Both the position numbers and the translations under genes were made by a program. A model generated the notes under the pieces. The model ran no database searches and was not told where the DNA came from. It saw only the letters and a program-made list of their open reading frames with translations. This document shows positions 50,500 to 58,624 of a stretch of 64,000 bases of DNA, one piece after another. The stretch's first letter is position 1, and each line of letters begins with the position of its first letter. The DNA comes from UBA877 sp034436335 (GTDB lineage Bacteria > Chloroflexota > Anaerolineae > Anaerolineales > Villigracilaceae): NCBI GenBank assembly GCA_034436335.1, contig DAOTVO010000008.1:1-64000 (forward strand), written 5' to 3'.

Positions 50500-51306
50500 T
50501 TGTCTGTGAAGCCGGTCGAATCGAATGAGGCCAAAGGCCACGAAGGGGCTGTTTTGGCTTCTCTTTTTGCCCTGACCGCTTTTTGGGGCTGTCTTGACCT
50601 CGCGCTGTGTCTTTCCCTGGTGCTGCTCGCGCGCTCTTTATCGCTTGTCGTGCCGCTTGACGTGCTGCTGCCCGGTCCGCCGGATGTTTCAGAGACGGCC
50701 AAGACTCGGTCCCCCTCCTATCCATCCCCGTCTCCTTCTTCCCCTCCCATTCCATCGGTGCTGGTCTATAACGGTGAGAAAAATGCCTACTTTGAGATTG
50801 ATCAGTGGGCGGGGAGAGCGCTGTTATATGTTCGGTACGATGGCCAGGGTTATTTCAGCGTGACTTGTTACGACCCGTTTAACTTTCACACGACCTCGCT
50901 CGACACCGAAGGCCCGTATGAGGGCGTCCTGCCGCTCGATTTTTTCCGCGATAAATATACCACCCACATCAGTGTCCAGGCTGCTGGCCCTTGGCGGATC
51001 GAAATCCGCCCGCTGGATATGATCGAGCGTTTGACGGTTCCGGGCCGCCTGGAGGGCCGGACGGATCGGGTAATTCGCCTGGAGGGGGAGCCGGCGGTCG
51101 AATTGACGGTCTCAACCGGCGGTTACATCGGCACCTGGGGATGTGAAGATTCGTACCCCCGATCGCGGGCCTACTTGCTTGTCAACGACTATCCTCGAGA
51201 TCCCTCGCCGATCACCGTTACTGCTGAAATTCCGCCAGGTGTGACCATGCTCTCTATTAAAGCCACCGACGAGTGGACTATGGTGATTTCTGGGAGGTCA
51301 CTGTGA
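50500..51306 (+). CDS. Membrane-anchored hypothetical protein in front of glmU
   Basis: 268 aa from a TTG start with GGGAG upstream; a GTG at 50506 is the alternative. One membrane helix (WGCLDLALCLSLVLLARSLSLVVPL), a Ser/Pro linker (SPSYPSPSPSSPPIP), then an exported beta-rich domain of about 190 aa (AYFEIDQWAGRALLYVRYDGQGYFSVTCYD, GPWRIEIRPLDMIERL, TGGYIGTWGCEDSYPRSR). I do not recognise it. GTGA overlap with glmU indicates translational coupling, so a role near cell-surface sugar metabolism is possible. Confidence 0.65.
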   Translation: MSVKPVESNEAKGHEGAVLASLFALTAFWGCLDLALCLSLVLLARSLSLVVPLDVLLPGPPDVSETAKTRSPSYPSPSPSSPPIPSVLVYNGEKNAYFEIDQWAGRALLYVRYDGQGYFSVTCYDPFNFHTTSLDTEGPYEGVLPLDFFRDKYTTHISVQAAGPWRIEIRPLDMIERLTVPGRLEGRTDRVIRLEGEPAVELTVSTGGYIGTWGCEDSYPRSRAYLLVNDYPRDPSPITVTAEIPPGVTMLSIKATDEWTMVISGRSL

Positions 51307-52676
51307 AAATCATTTCTATCCTTCTTGCTGCCGGACAGGGGACGCGCATGAAGTCGGCCCTGCCCAAGGTGCTGCATCCGCTCTGCGGGCGGCCCATGCT
51401 GGCCTACGCCCTCGCTGCCGTCTCTGCCGTCAGCGCAGAGAAACCGGTCGTCATTATCGGCCACGGGGCACAGGCCGTGCGCGAGTACGTGGGTGAACAG
51501 GCCGTCTGCGTCCTGCAGGACCCGCCGCTGGGAACCGGTCATGCCGTCCTGCAGGCCGAATCCATCTTGCGCGGCGCGACTGACCTCGTGCTGGTCACTT
51601 ACGCCGATATGCCGCTCCTGCGCCCCGAGACGTTGACCCGCCTCGTCGAAACGCAGCAGCAGAATTCCGGTCCGATGACGATTCTGACTGTGGTCGCCGA
51701 CGACCCGCGCGGCTTCGGGCGCGTCGTCCGCGGGCCGGACGGGAACGTACAGGCGATTGTCGAAGAGGCGGTCGCTCCCCCGGAGCAGTTGTCCATCCGC
51801 GAGTTGAACGTTGGGGCCTATTGCTTCCGCGCCGATTGGCTGTGGGACGCGCTTCACCGCATCCCGGTCTCGAAGAAGGGCGAGTATTACCTGACCGACA
51901 CCGTCGAACTGGCCGTGCGGGACGGGTTGACGGTGCAGGCAATCGTCGCCGAAGACCGGGCGGAAATTATCGGCATCAACACGCGCCTTCACCTGGCCGA
52001 AGCCGAAGCCGCCATGCGCCGCCGCATCAATGAGAAACACATGTTGGCCGGCGTGACCCTCATAGACCCGGCGACGACCTACATCCAGCCGGATGTGACC
52101 ATCGGGCGCGATACGGTCATCTTGCCGAACACGCATCTCGAAGCCGGGACGGTGATTGGCGAAAATTGCGAAATCGGCCCCGATACGCTGGTGCGCGGCT
52201 CGACCATCGGCAATCGTTGTAAGGTGGTGCGCTCGGTCGTCGAATACGCCTGGCTGGAAGAAGATGTGGATATCGGCCCCTTCGCCCACCTGCGCAAGGG
52301 CGCTCACTTGTGCCGCGGCGTCCACATGGGCAACTTTGGCGAGGTCAAAGATTCCACCCTCGGCCCCGGCACGAAGATGGGGCATTTTTCCTACATCGGC
52401 AACGCCACCATTGGAGCGGATGTCAACATCGGCGCGGGGACGATTACCTGCAACTATGATGGCGTGAACAAGAACCCGACCGAAATCGGCGAAGGGACGT
52501 TTATCGGCTCGGATACGATGCTGGTCGCTCCGGTCAAGATTGGCAGGCGCGCCAAGACGGGGGCCGGCGCGGTGGTGACAAAGGATGTGCCGGATGATAC
52601 GCTGGTGGTGGGGGTGCCGGCGCGGGTAATACGAAAGTTGAATGAAAAAAGCGGGACGGAGTCCGAAGTCTCCTGA
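51303..52676 (+). CDS. glmU: Bifunctional N-acetyltransferase/uridylyltransferase GlmU
   Basis: 457 aa; the GTG at 51303 with GGGAGG is chosen. N-terminal pyrophosphorylase: ILLAAGQGTRMKSALPKVLH, DPPLGTGHAV, TYADMPLL, GRVVRG. C-terminal left-handed beta-helix acetyltransferase: LEAGTVIGENCEIGPD, GAHLCRGVHMGNFGEVK, MGHFSYIGNATIGADVNIGAGTITCNYDGVNK with the catalytic His region. Makes UDP-GlcNAc from glucosamine-1-phosphate. Probably one unit with the hypothetical gene upstream and with cdd and recO downstream. Confidence 0.95.
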   Translation: MKIISILLAAGQGTRMKSALPKVLHPLCGRPMLAYALAAVSAVSAEKPVVIIGHGAQAVREYVGEQAVCVLQDPPLGTGHAVLQAESILRGATDLVLVTYADMPLLRPETLTRLVETQQQNSGPMTILTVVADDPRGFGRVVRGPDGNVQAIVEEAVAPPEQLSIRELNVGAYCFRADWLWDALHRIPVSKKGEYYLTDTVELAVRDGLTVQAIVAEDRAEIIGINTRLHLAEAEAAMRRRINEKHMLAGVTLIDPATTYIQPDVTIGRDTVILPNTHLEAGTVIGENCEIGPDTLVRGSTIGNRCKVVRSVVEYAWLEEDVDIGPFAHLRKGAHLCRGVHMGNFGEVKDSTLGPGTKMGHFSYIGNATIGADVNIGAGTITCNYDGVNKNPTEIGEGTFIGSDTMLVAPVKIGRRAKTGAGAVVTKDVPDDTLVVGVPARVIRKLNEKSGTESEVS

Positions 52677-52738
52677 CTTCGGTAAGTTTGTCCCAAATAA
52701 TCGAAGTTGTTCAATTCTATGGTAAAGAAGGCGCTTCT

Positions 52739-53149
52739 ATGACTCAATTGACCGATACAGAACGCAGTTCCCTGATTACTCTTGCCAACGAAGCCCGCCG
52801 CCGGGCTTATGCGCCGTACTCTAATTACCAGGTCGGCGCGGCGCTGCGAACGAAGAGCGGACGCATCTACACCGGCTGCAACGTGGAGAATGCCGCCTAC
52901 CCGCAGAGCATGTGCGCCGAGCGGGTGGCTATTTTCAAGGCTGTCTCTGATGGTGAGAAGGAGTTCGAGGTTATTGCTGTCGTTACGCCCAACGGCGGCG
53001 CGCCCTGCGGCGGATGCCGTCAGGTAATGGCCGAGTTTGGCCTCGATACGCGGGTGCTGATCGCCCGTCCGGATGGCCGCCTTGTTCAGGAGACGACGGT
53101 CGAGGCCCTCCTGCCGGGAGCATTTACACCGGATGAGTTGCGCAAATAG
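52739..53149 (+). CDS. cdd: Cytidine deaminase
   Basis: 136 aa, homotetrameric type. YAPYSNYQVGAAL, CNVENAAYPQSMCAERVAIFKA (zinc-ligand Cys and catalytic Glu) and GAPCGGCRQVMAEF (two more Cys ligands). Deaminates cytidine and deoxycytidine for salvage. Start at 52739 fits the family; the ribosome site is weak (AGAAGG). Confidence 0.95.
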   Translation: MTQLTDTERSSLITLANEARRRAYAPYSNYQVGAALRTKSGRIYTGCNVENAAYPQSMCAERVAIFKAVSDGEKEFEVIAVVTPNGGAPCGGCRQVMAEFGLDTRVLIARPDGRLVQETTVEALLPGAFTPDELRK

Positions 53150-53167
53150 CCCCCTGGGAGGCAGGGG

Positions 53168-53926
53168 ATGACGGAACCTCGCTCCTTCCGCCTCGAAGCC
53201 GTTGTCCTCCGCCGCAGCGACTGGGGCGAGGCAGACCGTCTTTTGACACTCTACTCGCGCGAGCGCGGCAAATTGCGCGCCCTGGCTAAGGGAGCGCGGC
53301 GCATCAAGAGCCGCAAGGCCGGGCATATCGAGCCGTTTACGCGCGTCTTGTTGCAACTGGCGCGCGGGCGCGACTTGTCCATCGTCACCCAAGCCGAGAC
53401 GGTAGAGGCCTACCTGCCCCTGCGGGAGGATTTGCTCCGCCTGGCCTTGGCCGGTACGGTGGTCGAACTGCTCGACCGCTTTACCTACGAGGAAGGACAC
53501 GAAAATATCGCCCTGTTCAACCTGCTGACCGATACCCTCCGCCGCATCGCCTCGCTGCCGGACCCTTGGCTTGCCGCGCGCTATTACGAGGTGCAGGCGC
53601 TCGATTTGTTCGGCTACCGTCCGCAATTGATGCAGTGCGTCAACTGTGGGGAAGAGATTCGCCCGATAGCGCAATATTTTTCGCCGGTGCGGGGTGGCGT
53701 CCTCTGTCCGCGCTGCGGAGCGGGGCTGCCGGGTATATGGGAAATTTCGGTCGAAGCGCTCAAGTACTTGCGTCACTTCCAGCGCAGTTCCTTCGCCGAA
53801 GCGCAGCGGGCGCGGCCCGCCCCGGCGGTCCGCGAAGAGACCGAGAAGATTCTCCAGATGTACATCACCTATCTGCTGGAGCGAGAACTTAATTCTCCCC
53901 GATTCTTGAAACAGGTCAGGAATTAA
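53168..53926 (+). CDS. recO: DNA repair protein RecO
   Basis: 252 aa. OB-fold N-terminus (RSFRLEAVVLRRSDWGEADRLLTLYSRERGKLRALAKGARRIKS), helical core, and the zinc finger CVNCGEEIRP...GGVLCPRCGAGL. Loads RecA with RecR in gap repair. GGGAGG precedes the ATG. Its 3' end is the first unit of a 104-bp tandem duplication downstream. Confidence 0.95.
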   Translation: MTEPRSFRLEAVVLRRSDWGEADRLLTLYSRERGKLRALAKGARRIKSRKAGHIEPFTRVLLQLARGRDLSIVTQAETVEAYLPLREDLLRLALAGTVVELLDRFTYEEGHENIALFNLLTDTLRRIASLPDPWLAARYYEVQALDLFGYRPQLMQCVNCGEEIRPIAQYFSPVRGGVLCPRCGAGLPGIWEISVEALKYLRHFQRSSFAEAQRARPAPAVREETEKILQMYITYLLERELNSPRFLKQVRN

Positions 53927-54127
53927 GGCGTAAGGCGGGAGGGGAATCCCACAGGCGGGATGGGAATCCCGCCCTACGGGTGGAGCGCAAATTCAATTCT
54001 CCCCGATTCTTGAAACAGGTCAGGAATTAAGGCGTAAGGCGGGAGGGGAATCTCGCAGGCGGGATGGGAATCCCGCCCTACGGGTGGAACGCGAACTCGA
54101 TTTTCCCCGATTCTTGAAACAGGTCAG
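53872..54127. repeat. Tandem 104-bp duplication of the recO 3' end
   Basis: CCCCGATTCTTGAAACAGGT at 53897 recurs at 54001 and 54105 (spacing 104 and 104). Each unit carries the last recO codons and a hairpin GGCGGGAT, GGGA, ATCCCGCC followed by CTACGGGTGGA. The copies differ at scattered bases, so the duplication is not recent or has been edited. Between convergent genes. Confidence 0.9.
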
Positions 54128-54139
54128 AGAAAAAAACGA

Positions 54140-55336
54140 TTAGGTCAAGCCGGCAGGAGACTCCCCCTGGCGGCGTTTTTCGCGCCGCGCCCATTCGATG
54201 AGCAACGTGCGTACAATCCACTCGATGACCGGCCCCATTTTGCGCCATAGAAAGGCCTGAATGCGCCGAGAGCGCAAGCCGTAGAAGAATTTGGCAAACC
54301 AGGTGCGCCGCCGCAGGGCTTTGCCCATTTCCGAGCGCAGCAGGGCGGAGCGGTAATCGCGAAAGGAGAAATCCTGTCTCTCGAAGGCGCGCTGAAGGGC
54401 GCGGGCGGCCAGTTTGCCGTAGCCAAGCGCAAGGCTGATGCCCTCGCCGTAGAGAGCATCCACGCCGGCGGCGTCGCCCGCCAGCAGGACGCGGGGAGCG
54501 GAGAAGACCGAGCGGTGGTCGAACCAGCGGATGGGATGCCCCTCCAGTTTGTAATCTTCCAGATTCAGCCCGTGACGCTGAAACTCCTCGGCCAGGGCCT
54601 CCCGCAGGCTCTTTTGCGGGCGGACGGTGTGGACGTTGCTGTCGTAAATGCCGCGCACCCGCACCATTTTCCCCTTTTCGAGCGCCGGAAAGTCCCAAAC
54701 GTAGCCCAGGATGCCATCCGGCACGACCACAAAGTCGAAATACGAATCCGGTTGTTTGTGGAAGGAAGCCTCCGGCTTGGACGGCGTGACCACCTCCAGC
54801 AGGCGCGCCACGTGGATGCGCTCGTGAGGGGCGATGGCCCGCCGGACGATGCTATTGCTCCCGTCCGCGCCGACGACCACCTCGGCGTGATACTCGCCGT
54901 GGTCGGTCTCGAGCGTCACCCCCGACCCGTTGACGGTCACGCGTTTAACGGTCGTGTTCTCGTGGATGAGGAAGCCGCGCTGACGCGCTTTCTCGGCCAG
55001 CCAGGCGTCGAACTCGTGGCGGCGGATGGTGCGGAAGGCTAACGTGGCCTTCTTCTCGCCGCGCATTTTCATCCCTTGGCCGCCATAGTCGAAATGCGCC
55101 CAATCCACATCGTAGTGAGGGATTTCGCTCAGGTTCAATCCCAGGTCGGCCAGGATGACCTCTCCATCTGGCAAGATTCCTCCACCGCACAATTTCGGGC
55201 GCGGGTGACGGGCCTTTTCCAGGATGAGTGTGCGCGAGACGAGTTGCGGCGCAAAAGTGGCCAGATGCAAGGCGGTCGAAATCCCCGCTGGCCCGGCGCC
55301 GACGATGATGATATCGTAATGATTGTAGGCGGACAT
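54140..55336 (-). CDS. Geranylgeranyl-reductase-family FAD oxidoreductase
   Basis: 398 aa. FAD-binding GxGxxG in DIIIVGAGPAGISTALHLA, the HPRPKLCGGGI motif of the GGR family, VVGADGSNSIVRRAI, and the DG-type motif VLLAGDAAGVDALYGEGISLALGYGKLAA. The C-terminus is basic and amphipathic, likely membrane-associated. Family members reduce isoprenoid chains of lipids, quinones or chlorophyll; the substrate here is unknown. Confidence 0.9.
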   Translation of the reverse strand: MSAYNHYDIIIVGAGPAGISTALHLATFAPQLVSRTLILEKARHPRPKLCGGGILPDGEVILADLGLNLSEIPHYDVDWAHFDYGGQGMKMRGEKKATLAFRTIRRHEFDAWLAEKARQRGFLIHENTTVKRVTVNGSGVTLETDHGEYHAEVVVGADGSNSIVRRAIAPHERIHVARLLEVVTPSKPEASFHKQPDSYFDFVVVPDGILGYVWDFPALEKGKMVRVRGIYDSNVHTVRPQKSLREALAEEFQRHGLNLEDYKLEGHPIRWFDHRSVFSAPRVLLAGDAAGVDALYGEGISLALGYGKLAARALQRAFERQDFSFRDYRSALLRSEMGKALRRRTWFAKFFYGLRSRRIQAFLWRKMGPVIEWIVRTLLIEWARREKRRQGESPAGLT

Positions 55337-55527
55337 AGCGCCATTCTAGTTGAAAGAAAACTTTTTGGCAAGCGCTGGATGGGCAAGCCACAGTCTAGAG
55401 AGCGGTTATGCGATGAAGCCCTCTCTGCTTCACAGAAGACAGCCTGCTCGGCGGCAGAGCGCCTGGCAGGCTTTGCAGCCTTGCCATGGCAGGGGAAGCG
55501 ATTATTTTTGAAATCCCAACTCCTTGT

Positions 55528-55533
55528 TATAAT
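55528..55533 (+). promoter_or_regulatory. Extended -10 box of the EACC1-caspase operon
   Basis: TGTTATAAT with TATAAT at 55528, 38 nt before the ATG at 55572. The rest of the 235-nt gap upstream holds short inverted repeats (GCCTGGCAGGC around 55468). Confidence 0.5.
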
Positions 55534-55571
55534 AACCAAACCACAAACTCACCAAGCCGAGGGAGGCGCGC

Positions 55572-55964
55572 ATGACCGATGTGATTGAACTCGTCCTATC
55601 CATTTCTGAGCCGGAAGCGGATGCAGAACGGCTGGACTTCGCCGCGCGGCGTTTGCTGCAGGAACTGCGCCAACTGCCGCTGGAATCTGCCGCCCTTGCC
55701 TCCGAGGCGACTCTCCCCGCAGGCGCAAAGGGACTCGACCCGGTCACCGGGGCGATTGTGGTCACCGTTTTGCCGTCCCTCTTGCCCCAACTGACAGAAT
55801 TTTTGCAAACCTGGGTCTTGCAGGGGCGCGGGCGCCAAATCAAATTCAAGGGGAAAATTCGCGGTCATTTGGTTGACTACGAAGGCTCGCTGGCAGAGTT
55901 GAAAGAACTGCTGGCGCTGCTGGAGGGCGAAAAACCAAAATCGAGAAAAACAAAATCGAAGTAG
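55572..55964 (+). CDS. EACC1-like effector-associated protein
   Basis: 130 aa. Layout: N-terminal strand and helix (DVIELVLSISEPEADAERLDFAARRLLQELRQL), PAGAKGLDPVTGAIVVTVLPSLLPQLTEFLQTWVLQG with one hydrophobic helix, then a beta hairpin (RQIKFKGKIRGHLVDYEGS) and a helix (LAELKELLALLE). This order matches the effector-associated constant component EACC1 described for bacterial conflict systems, found next to caspase-like and other effectors. GGGAGG precedes the ATG; the caspase gene follows after 10 nt. The Lys-rich tail is encoded by A-rich 7-nt units. Confidence 0.68.
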   Translation: MTDVIELVLSISEPEADAERLDFAARRLLQELRQLPLESAALASEATLPAGAKGLDPVTGAIVVTVLPSLLPQLTEFLQTWVLQGRGRQIKFKGKIRGHLVDYEGSLAELKELLALLEGEKPKSRKTKSK

Positions 55965-55974
55965 GGGAAGCGCC

Positions 55975-57963
55975 ATGCCCGCCAAGTATGCCTTGATCAT
56001 TGCCAACTCGGAATATCAGGACCCGAATTTGTCCAAATTGACCGCCCCGGAAAAGGACGCCGGGGAATTCGCCCGTGCCCTGCGTAAACTGGCCGGCTTT
56101 GACGTGCAGGTTCTGAAGAACGCCAAGGATGCGACCATGCGCCGCGCCATCGCGCTTTTCTTTGCCGAGCGCTTCCGCGAGGACTTGCTGCTCTTGTATT
56201 TTTCCGGCCATGGTTTGAAGAACGAATACGGCCGCTTGTTCTTGGCCGCCAGCGATACTAACCTGAAGATTTTGGACGCCAGCGCCGTGCCCGCCGAATT
56301 CGTCGCCGGCGAAATGGACCGCAGCCGTTCGAAAAGACAAACGCTCATCCTGGATTGCTGCAACAGTGGCGCCTTTGTCCAGGGGATGAAAGGGAGCGCC
56401 GGCATGGGGATGGCCGAAGCCTTTCAAGGCAGCGGCTACGGACGGATTGTGCTGACCGCCACAGACGCAGTGCAGTATGCCTGGGAGGCCAACCGCGTCA
56501 TCGGCAAGGCGCACACCTCGCTTTTCACCCGCTTTTTGATCGAGGGCTTGCAGGGCGCAGCCGACCTGGACGGCGACGGCAAAATCGGCGTGGACGAATT
56601 GTACGAGTACGCCTACCGGCAGGTGGTGCAGGCCAGGCTCAAACAGACTCCCAAAAAGTGGACTTATGGCCAAATCGGCGGCGACCTTTTCCTGCGCGAG
56701 GACCTGCCGCCGCGCCGAAACGTAAGCGCTGCAAACCCTCCAGCCGTCCCAAAGCCGCCGCCGGAAGCCCAACCGGCTGCCCCGCCTTCGCCGCTCGACG
56801 AGCAGGTGCTCTATTACAACGAGGGGCGCGCCCTGCAAAAAGAGGGCAAACTGGCCGAGGCCGCCGCCGTCTTTACCAAGGTCGGCGATTACCGCGACGC
56901 CATTCTGCGCCTGCGCAAACTGCGCCTCTACCTGGAAGCCGACAAGTGGATGCAGCAGGGCCTGGCCGATCAAGAAGACCGCCTCGAACCCTGGTGGGAA
57001 GCGCAAAAGCGGCTGGAGGAGTTGCTCCAACTGGAGCCGCAGTTTTTGGATGCCCTTTCCCGCTTGGCGATCGTTAATGCCCGGCTTGCTCTCCCCGAGA
57101 CCTACAACCTCCTTCTGGAAGCCCTGGACCAGGATGATTGGGCGCAGGTGCTGCCCCTCTTCGAACGCATCCGCCGCGTCAAGGCGAATTACAAACGCGC
57201 GCAAACTCTCTTGGAAAAGGTCTGGCTCCAGATGGTCGAGGCCGGAGCGACGTTTGAAGAGGAAGGTCGCAGGCATCTGATGATTTTCGTTCCTGCTGGC
57301 GAATTTGTGATGGGAAGCGACCAGGGAGATGACGATGAAAAACCGCCGCATTGGGTCTATCTCGATGACTACTATATAGACCGCTACCCGGTGACCAATG
57401 CTGAATATCAAAAATTCGTGGAAGTGACCAAGCGCAAGCCGCTCTCCCATTGGAAAAATGGCAAGATTCCGGCAGGCAAAGAGGCGCACCCGGTGGTCAA
57501 CGTCAGTTGGCAGGACGCCGCCGACTACGCCGCCTGGGCCGGCAAACGCCTGCCCACCGAAGCCGAATGGGAAAAAGCCGCCTCTTGGGACCCCGTGAAG
57601 AGAGAAAAGCGGGTCTTTCCCTGGGGCGACCGCTTCGATACCGGCAAATGCAACGCAAAGGAATCGAGGATTGGAACGACCACGCCGGTGGGAAAATATT
57701 CTCCCCAAGGCGACAGCCCCTATGGGGTGGCCGATATGGCTGGCAACGTTTGGGAGTGGTGCGCCGACTGGTACGATGAGAATTATTACCAGAACTCGCC
57801 CCCAAAAAATCCCCAGGGTCCAAGTTCTGGTCGGAGTCGCGTGCTGCGCGGCGGGTCGTGGGACAACAACGGATACATCCTGCGCGCCTCGCTCCGCTTC
57901 AGGAGCGGCCCCGTTTACTGGTACAGCGGCATTGGTTTTCGTTGTGTCCGCTCACTCCCATAG
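55975..57963 (+). CDS. Caspase-like peptidase with TPR-like middle and FGE/C-type-lectin C-terminus
   Basis: 662 aa. Residues 1-235: caspase/C14 domain with catalytic His79 in YFSGHGLKN and Cys129 in LILDCCNSGAF, plus an EF-hand-like DLDGDGKIGVDEL. Residues 270-430: helical, TPR-like (GRALQKEGKLAEAAAVFTKVGDYRDAI). Residues 436-660: FGE-sulfatase/SUMF1 fold (FVPAGEFVMGSD, YPVTNAEYQKF, VNVSWQDAADYAAWAGKRLPTEAEWEKAA, GVADMAGNVWEWCADWY). It lacks the Cys pair used by true formylglycine enzymes, so it is a binding domain. The C-terminus has the layout of a retroelement-diversified lectin (see 57841-57955). Likely a suicide or signalling effector armed by ligand binding. Confidence 0.85.
   Translation: MPAKYALIIANSEYQDPNLSKLTAPEKDAGEFARALRKLAGFDVQVLKNAKDATMRRAIALFFAERFREDLLLLYFSGHGLKNEYGRLFLAASDTNLKILDASAVPAEFVAGEMDRSRSKRQTLILDCCNSGAFVQGMKGSAGMGMAEAFQGSGYGRIVLTATDAVQYAWEANRVIGKAHTSLFTRFLIEGLQGAADLDGDGKIGVDELYEYAYRQVVQARLKQTPKKWTYGQIGGDLFLREDLPPRRNVSAANPPAVPKPPPEAQPAAPPSPLDEQVLYYNEGRALQKEGKLAEAAAVFTKVGDYRDAILRLRKLRLYLEADKWMQQGLADQEDRLEPWWEAQKRLEELLQLEPQFLDALSRLAIVNARLALPETYNLLLEALDQDDWAQVLPLFERIRRVKANYKRAQTLLEKVWLQMVEAGATFEEEGRRHLMIFVPAGEFVMGSDQGDDDEKPPHWVYLDDYYIDRYPVTNAEYQKFVEVTKRKPLSHWKNGKIPAGKEAHPVVNVSWQDAADYAAWAGKRLPTEAEWEKAASWDPVKREKRVFPWGDRFDTGKCNAKESRIGTTTPVGKYSPQGDSPYGVADMAGNVWEWCADWYDENYYQNSPPKNPQGPSSGRSRVLRGGSWDNNGYILRASLRFRSGPVYWYSGIGFRCVRSLP
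57841..57955 (+). other. Possible DGR-type variable region
   Basis: Codons 623-660 of the caspase-FGE gene. From GGSW to GIGFR the changeable positions D630, N631, N632, Y634, I635, L640, F642, S644, G645, V647, Y648, Y650, S651 and G652 all have codons ending in C or T (gac, aac, tac, atc, ctc, ttc, agc, ggc, gtt), as expected if copied from AAC/AAT template codons mutated at A. Fixed residues (R, P, G, A) do not follow this pattern. No template repeat or reverse transcriptase is in the window. Confidence 0.5.
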
Positions 57964-58014
57964 TTCTGAAATGCTGGATTCTGAAATTCTGTTCTCTGGC
58001 ATTCTGGTTTTCTG
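57961..58014 (+). repeat. 7/8-nt array after the caspase-FGE stop
   Basis: Units ending in CTG: TAGTTCTG, AAATGCTG, GATTCTG, AAATTCTG, TTCTCTG, GCATTCTG, GTTTTCTG. The first unit contains the stop codon. Confidence 0.6.
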
Positions 58015-58080
58015 ACTCCGATAACTGCCTGGCCGGCGCGTCAGAGTTGCTGCTCGAGGGCGCAAAATGCCCAAACTTAT

Positions 58081-58155
58081 CCGCAGATAGCGCCGATTTT
58101 GCTCTCTTTTCTGCGCAATCTGCAAAATCTGCGGAGGAAGAGGCAGGCAGTTACG
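58081..58155 (-). repeat. Dispersed CGTAACTGCC element, inverted copy 2
   Basis: Reads on the minus strand CGTAACTGCCTGCC, CCTCCGCAGAT, GCAGATTGCGCAGA, ATCGGCGCTATCTGCGG, the same blocks in the same order as copy 1 at 7513-7622. Confidence 0.7.
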
Positions 58156-58193
58156 ATTTTCTCCGTTTCATGACTTGATAGTTCGTACTTTGT

Positions 58194-58228
58194 ATCGGAT
58201 AATTACCATAATTCGATAATTATCCGAT
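58194..58228. promoter_or_regulatory. Palindromic operator candidate
   Basis: Perfect 12-bp arms ATCGGATAATTA and TAATTATCCGAT around CCATAATTCGA. AT-rich in a GC-rich region. It lies upstream of decayed sequence (58229-58598) and the nucleotidyltransferase pair. Confidence 0.55.
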
Positions 58229-58598
58229 ATGAAAACACGTCTCCTCGCCCTTTGATTCCATACCCTACTTTACCATCGAAGGCTTTCATCAAGCCGCCGC
58301 CTGGACTGGAGCCGCCTGCCGCAGGATTTGCTGACTTTTTTCCACAAGACTCTAGCCTACCCCGATGCAACCGTCAAAACCCAGCCAGGCGAAGATGGCA
58401 TCCTACACCGTCCGCTCGGCGATGGCGGCTTTGCAGGAGAAAGTGGCCCTCATCCGTCCCTCTGACCTGGCGGTAGATTTGCTGCCGATGTTCGAATCGC
58501 GCCTTTTCATCGAATCCTGGCTGGAAGGTTTCCATGCCAATTTCGCCACCTTCGCCCGCTTCTATCTTTCTACCGGCGACCTCCAAAAACAGGTATAA
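58229..58598 (+). pseudogene. Decayed coding sequence, family not identified
   Basis: Three frames carry protein-like stretches in succession: SPFDSIPYFTIEGFHQAAAWT (58246-58308 approx.), then LLTFFHKTLAYPDATVKTQPGEDG (58336 on), then ALQEKVALIRPSDLAVDLLPMFESRLF...FHANFATFARFYLSTGDLQ (58428-58593). Frameshifts and a stop separate them. The first piece resembles the N-terminus of AbiEi-like or winged-helix antitoxin proteins, the last a helical C-terminus of nucleotidyltransferase-type proteins; neither is secure. It is most likely debris of genes belonging to the locus downstream. Confidence 0.4.
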
Positions 58599-58624
58599 TC
58601 TCCTCGCTTCACTACCGACCACTG

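Noticed and set aside
55435..55500. GCCTGGCAGGC inverted repeats as a riboswitch
   Set aside because: Only short stems, no conserved riboswitch core visible; more like another repeat family.
55975..57963. Formylglycine-generating enzyme activity for the C-terminal domain
   Set aside because: The Cys pair needed for the oxidase reaction is missing in the RGGSW region, so only the fold is retained.
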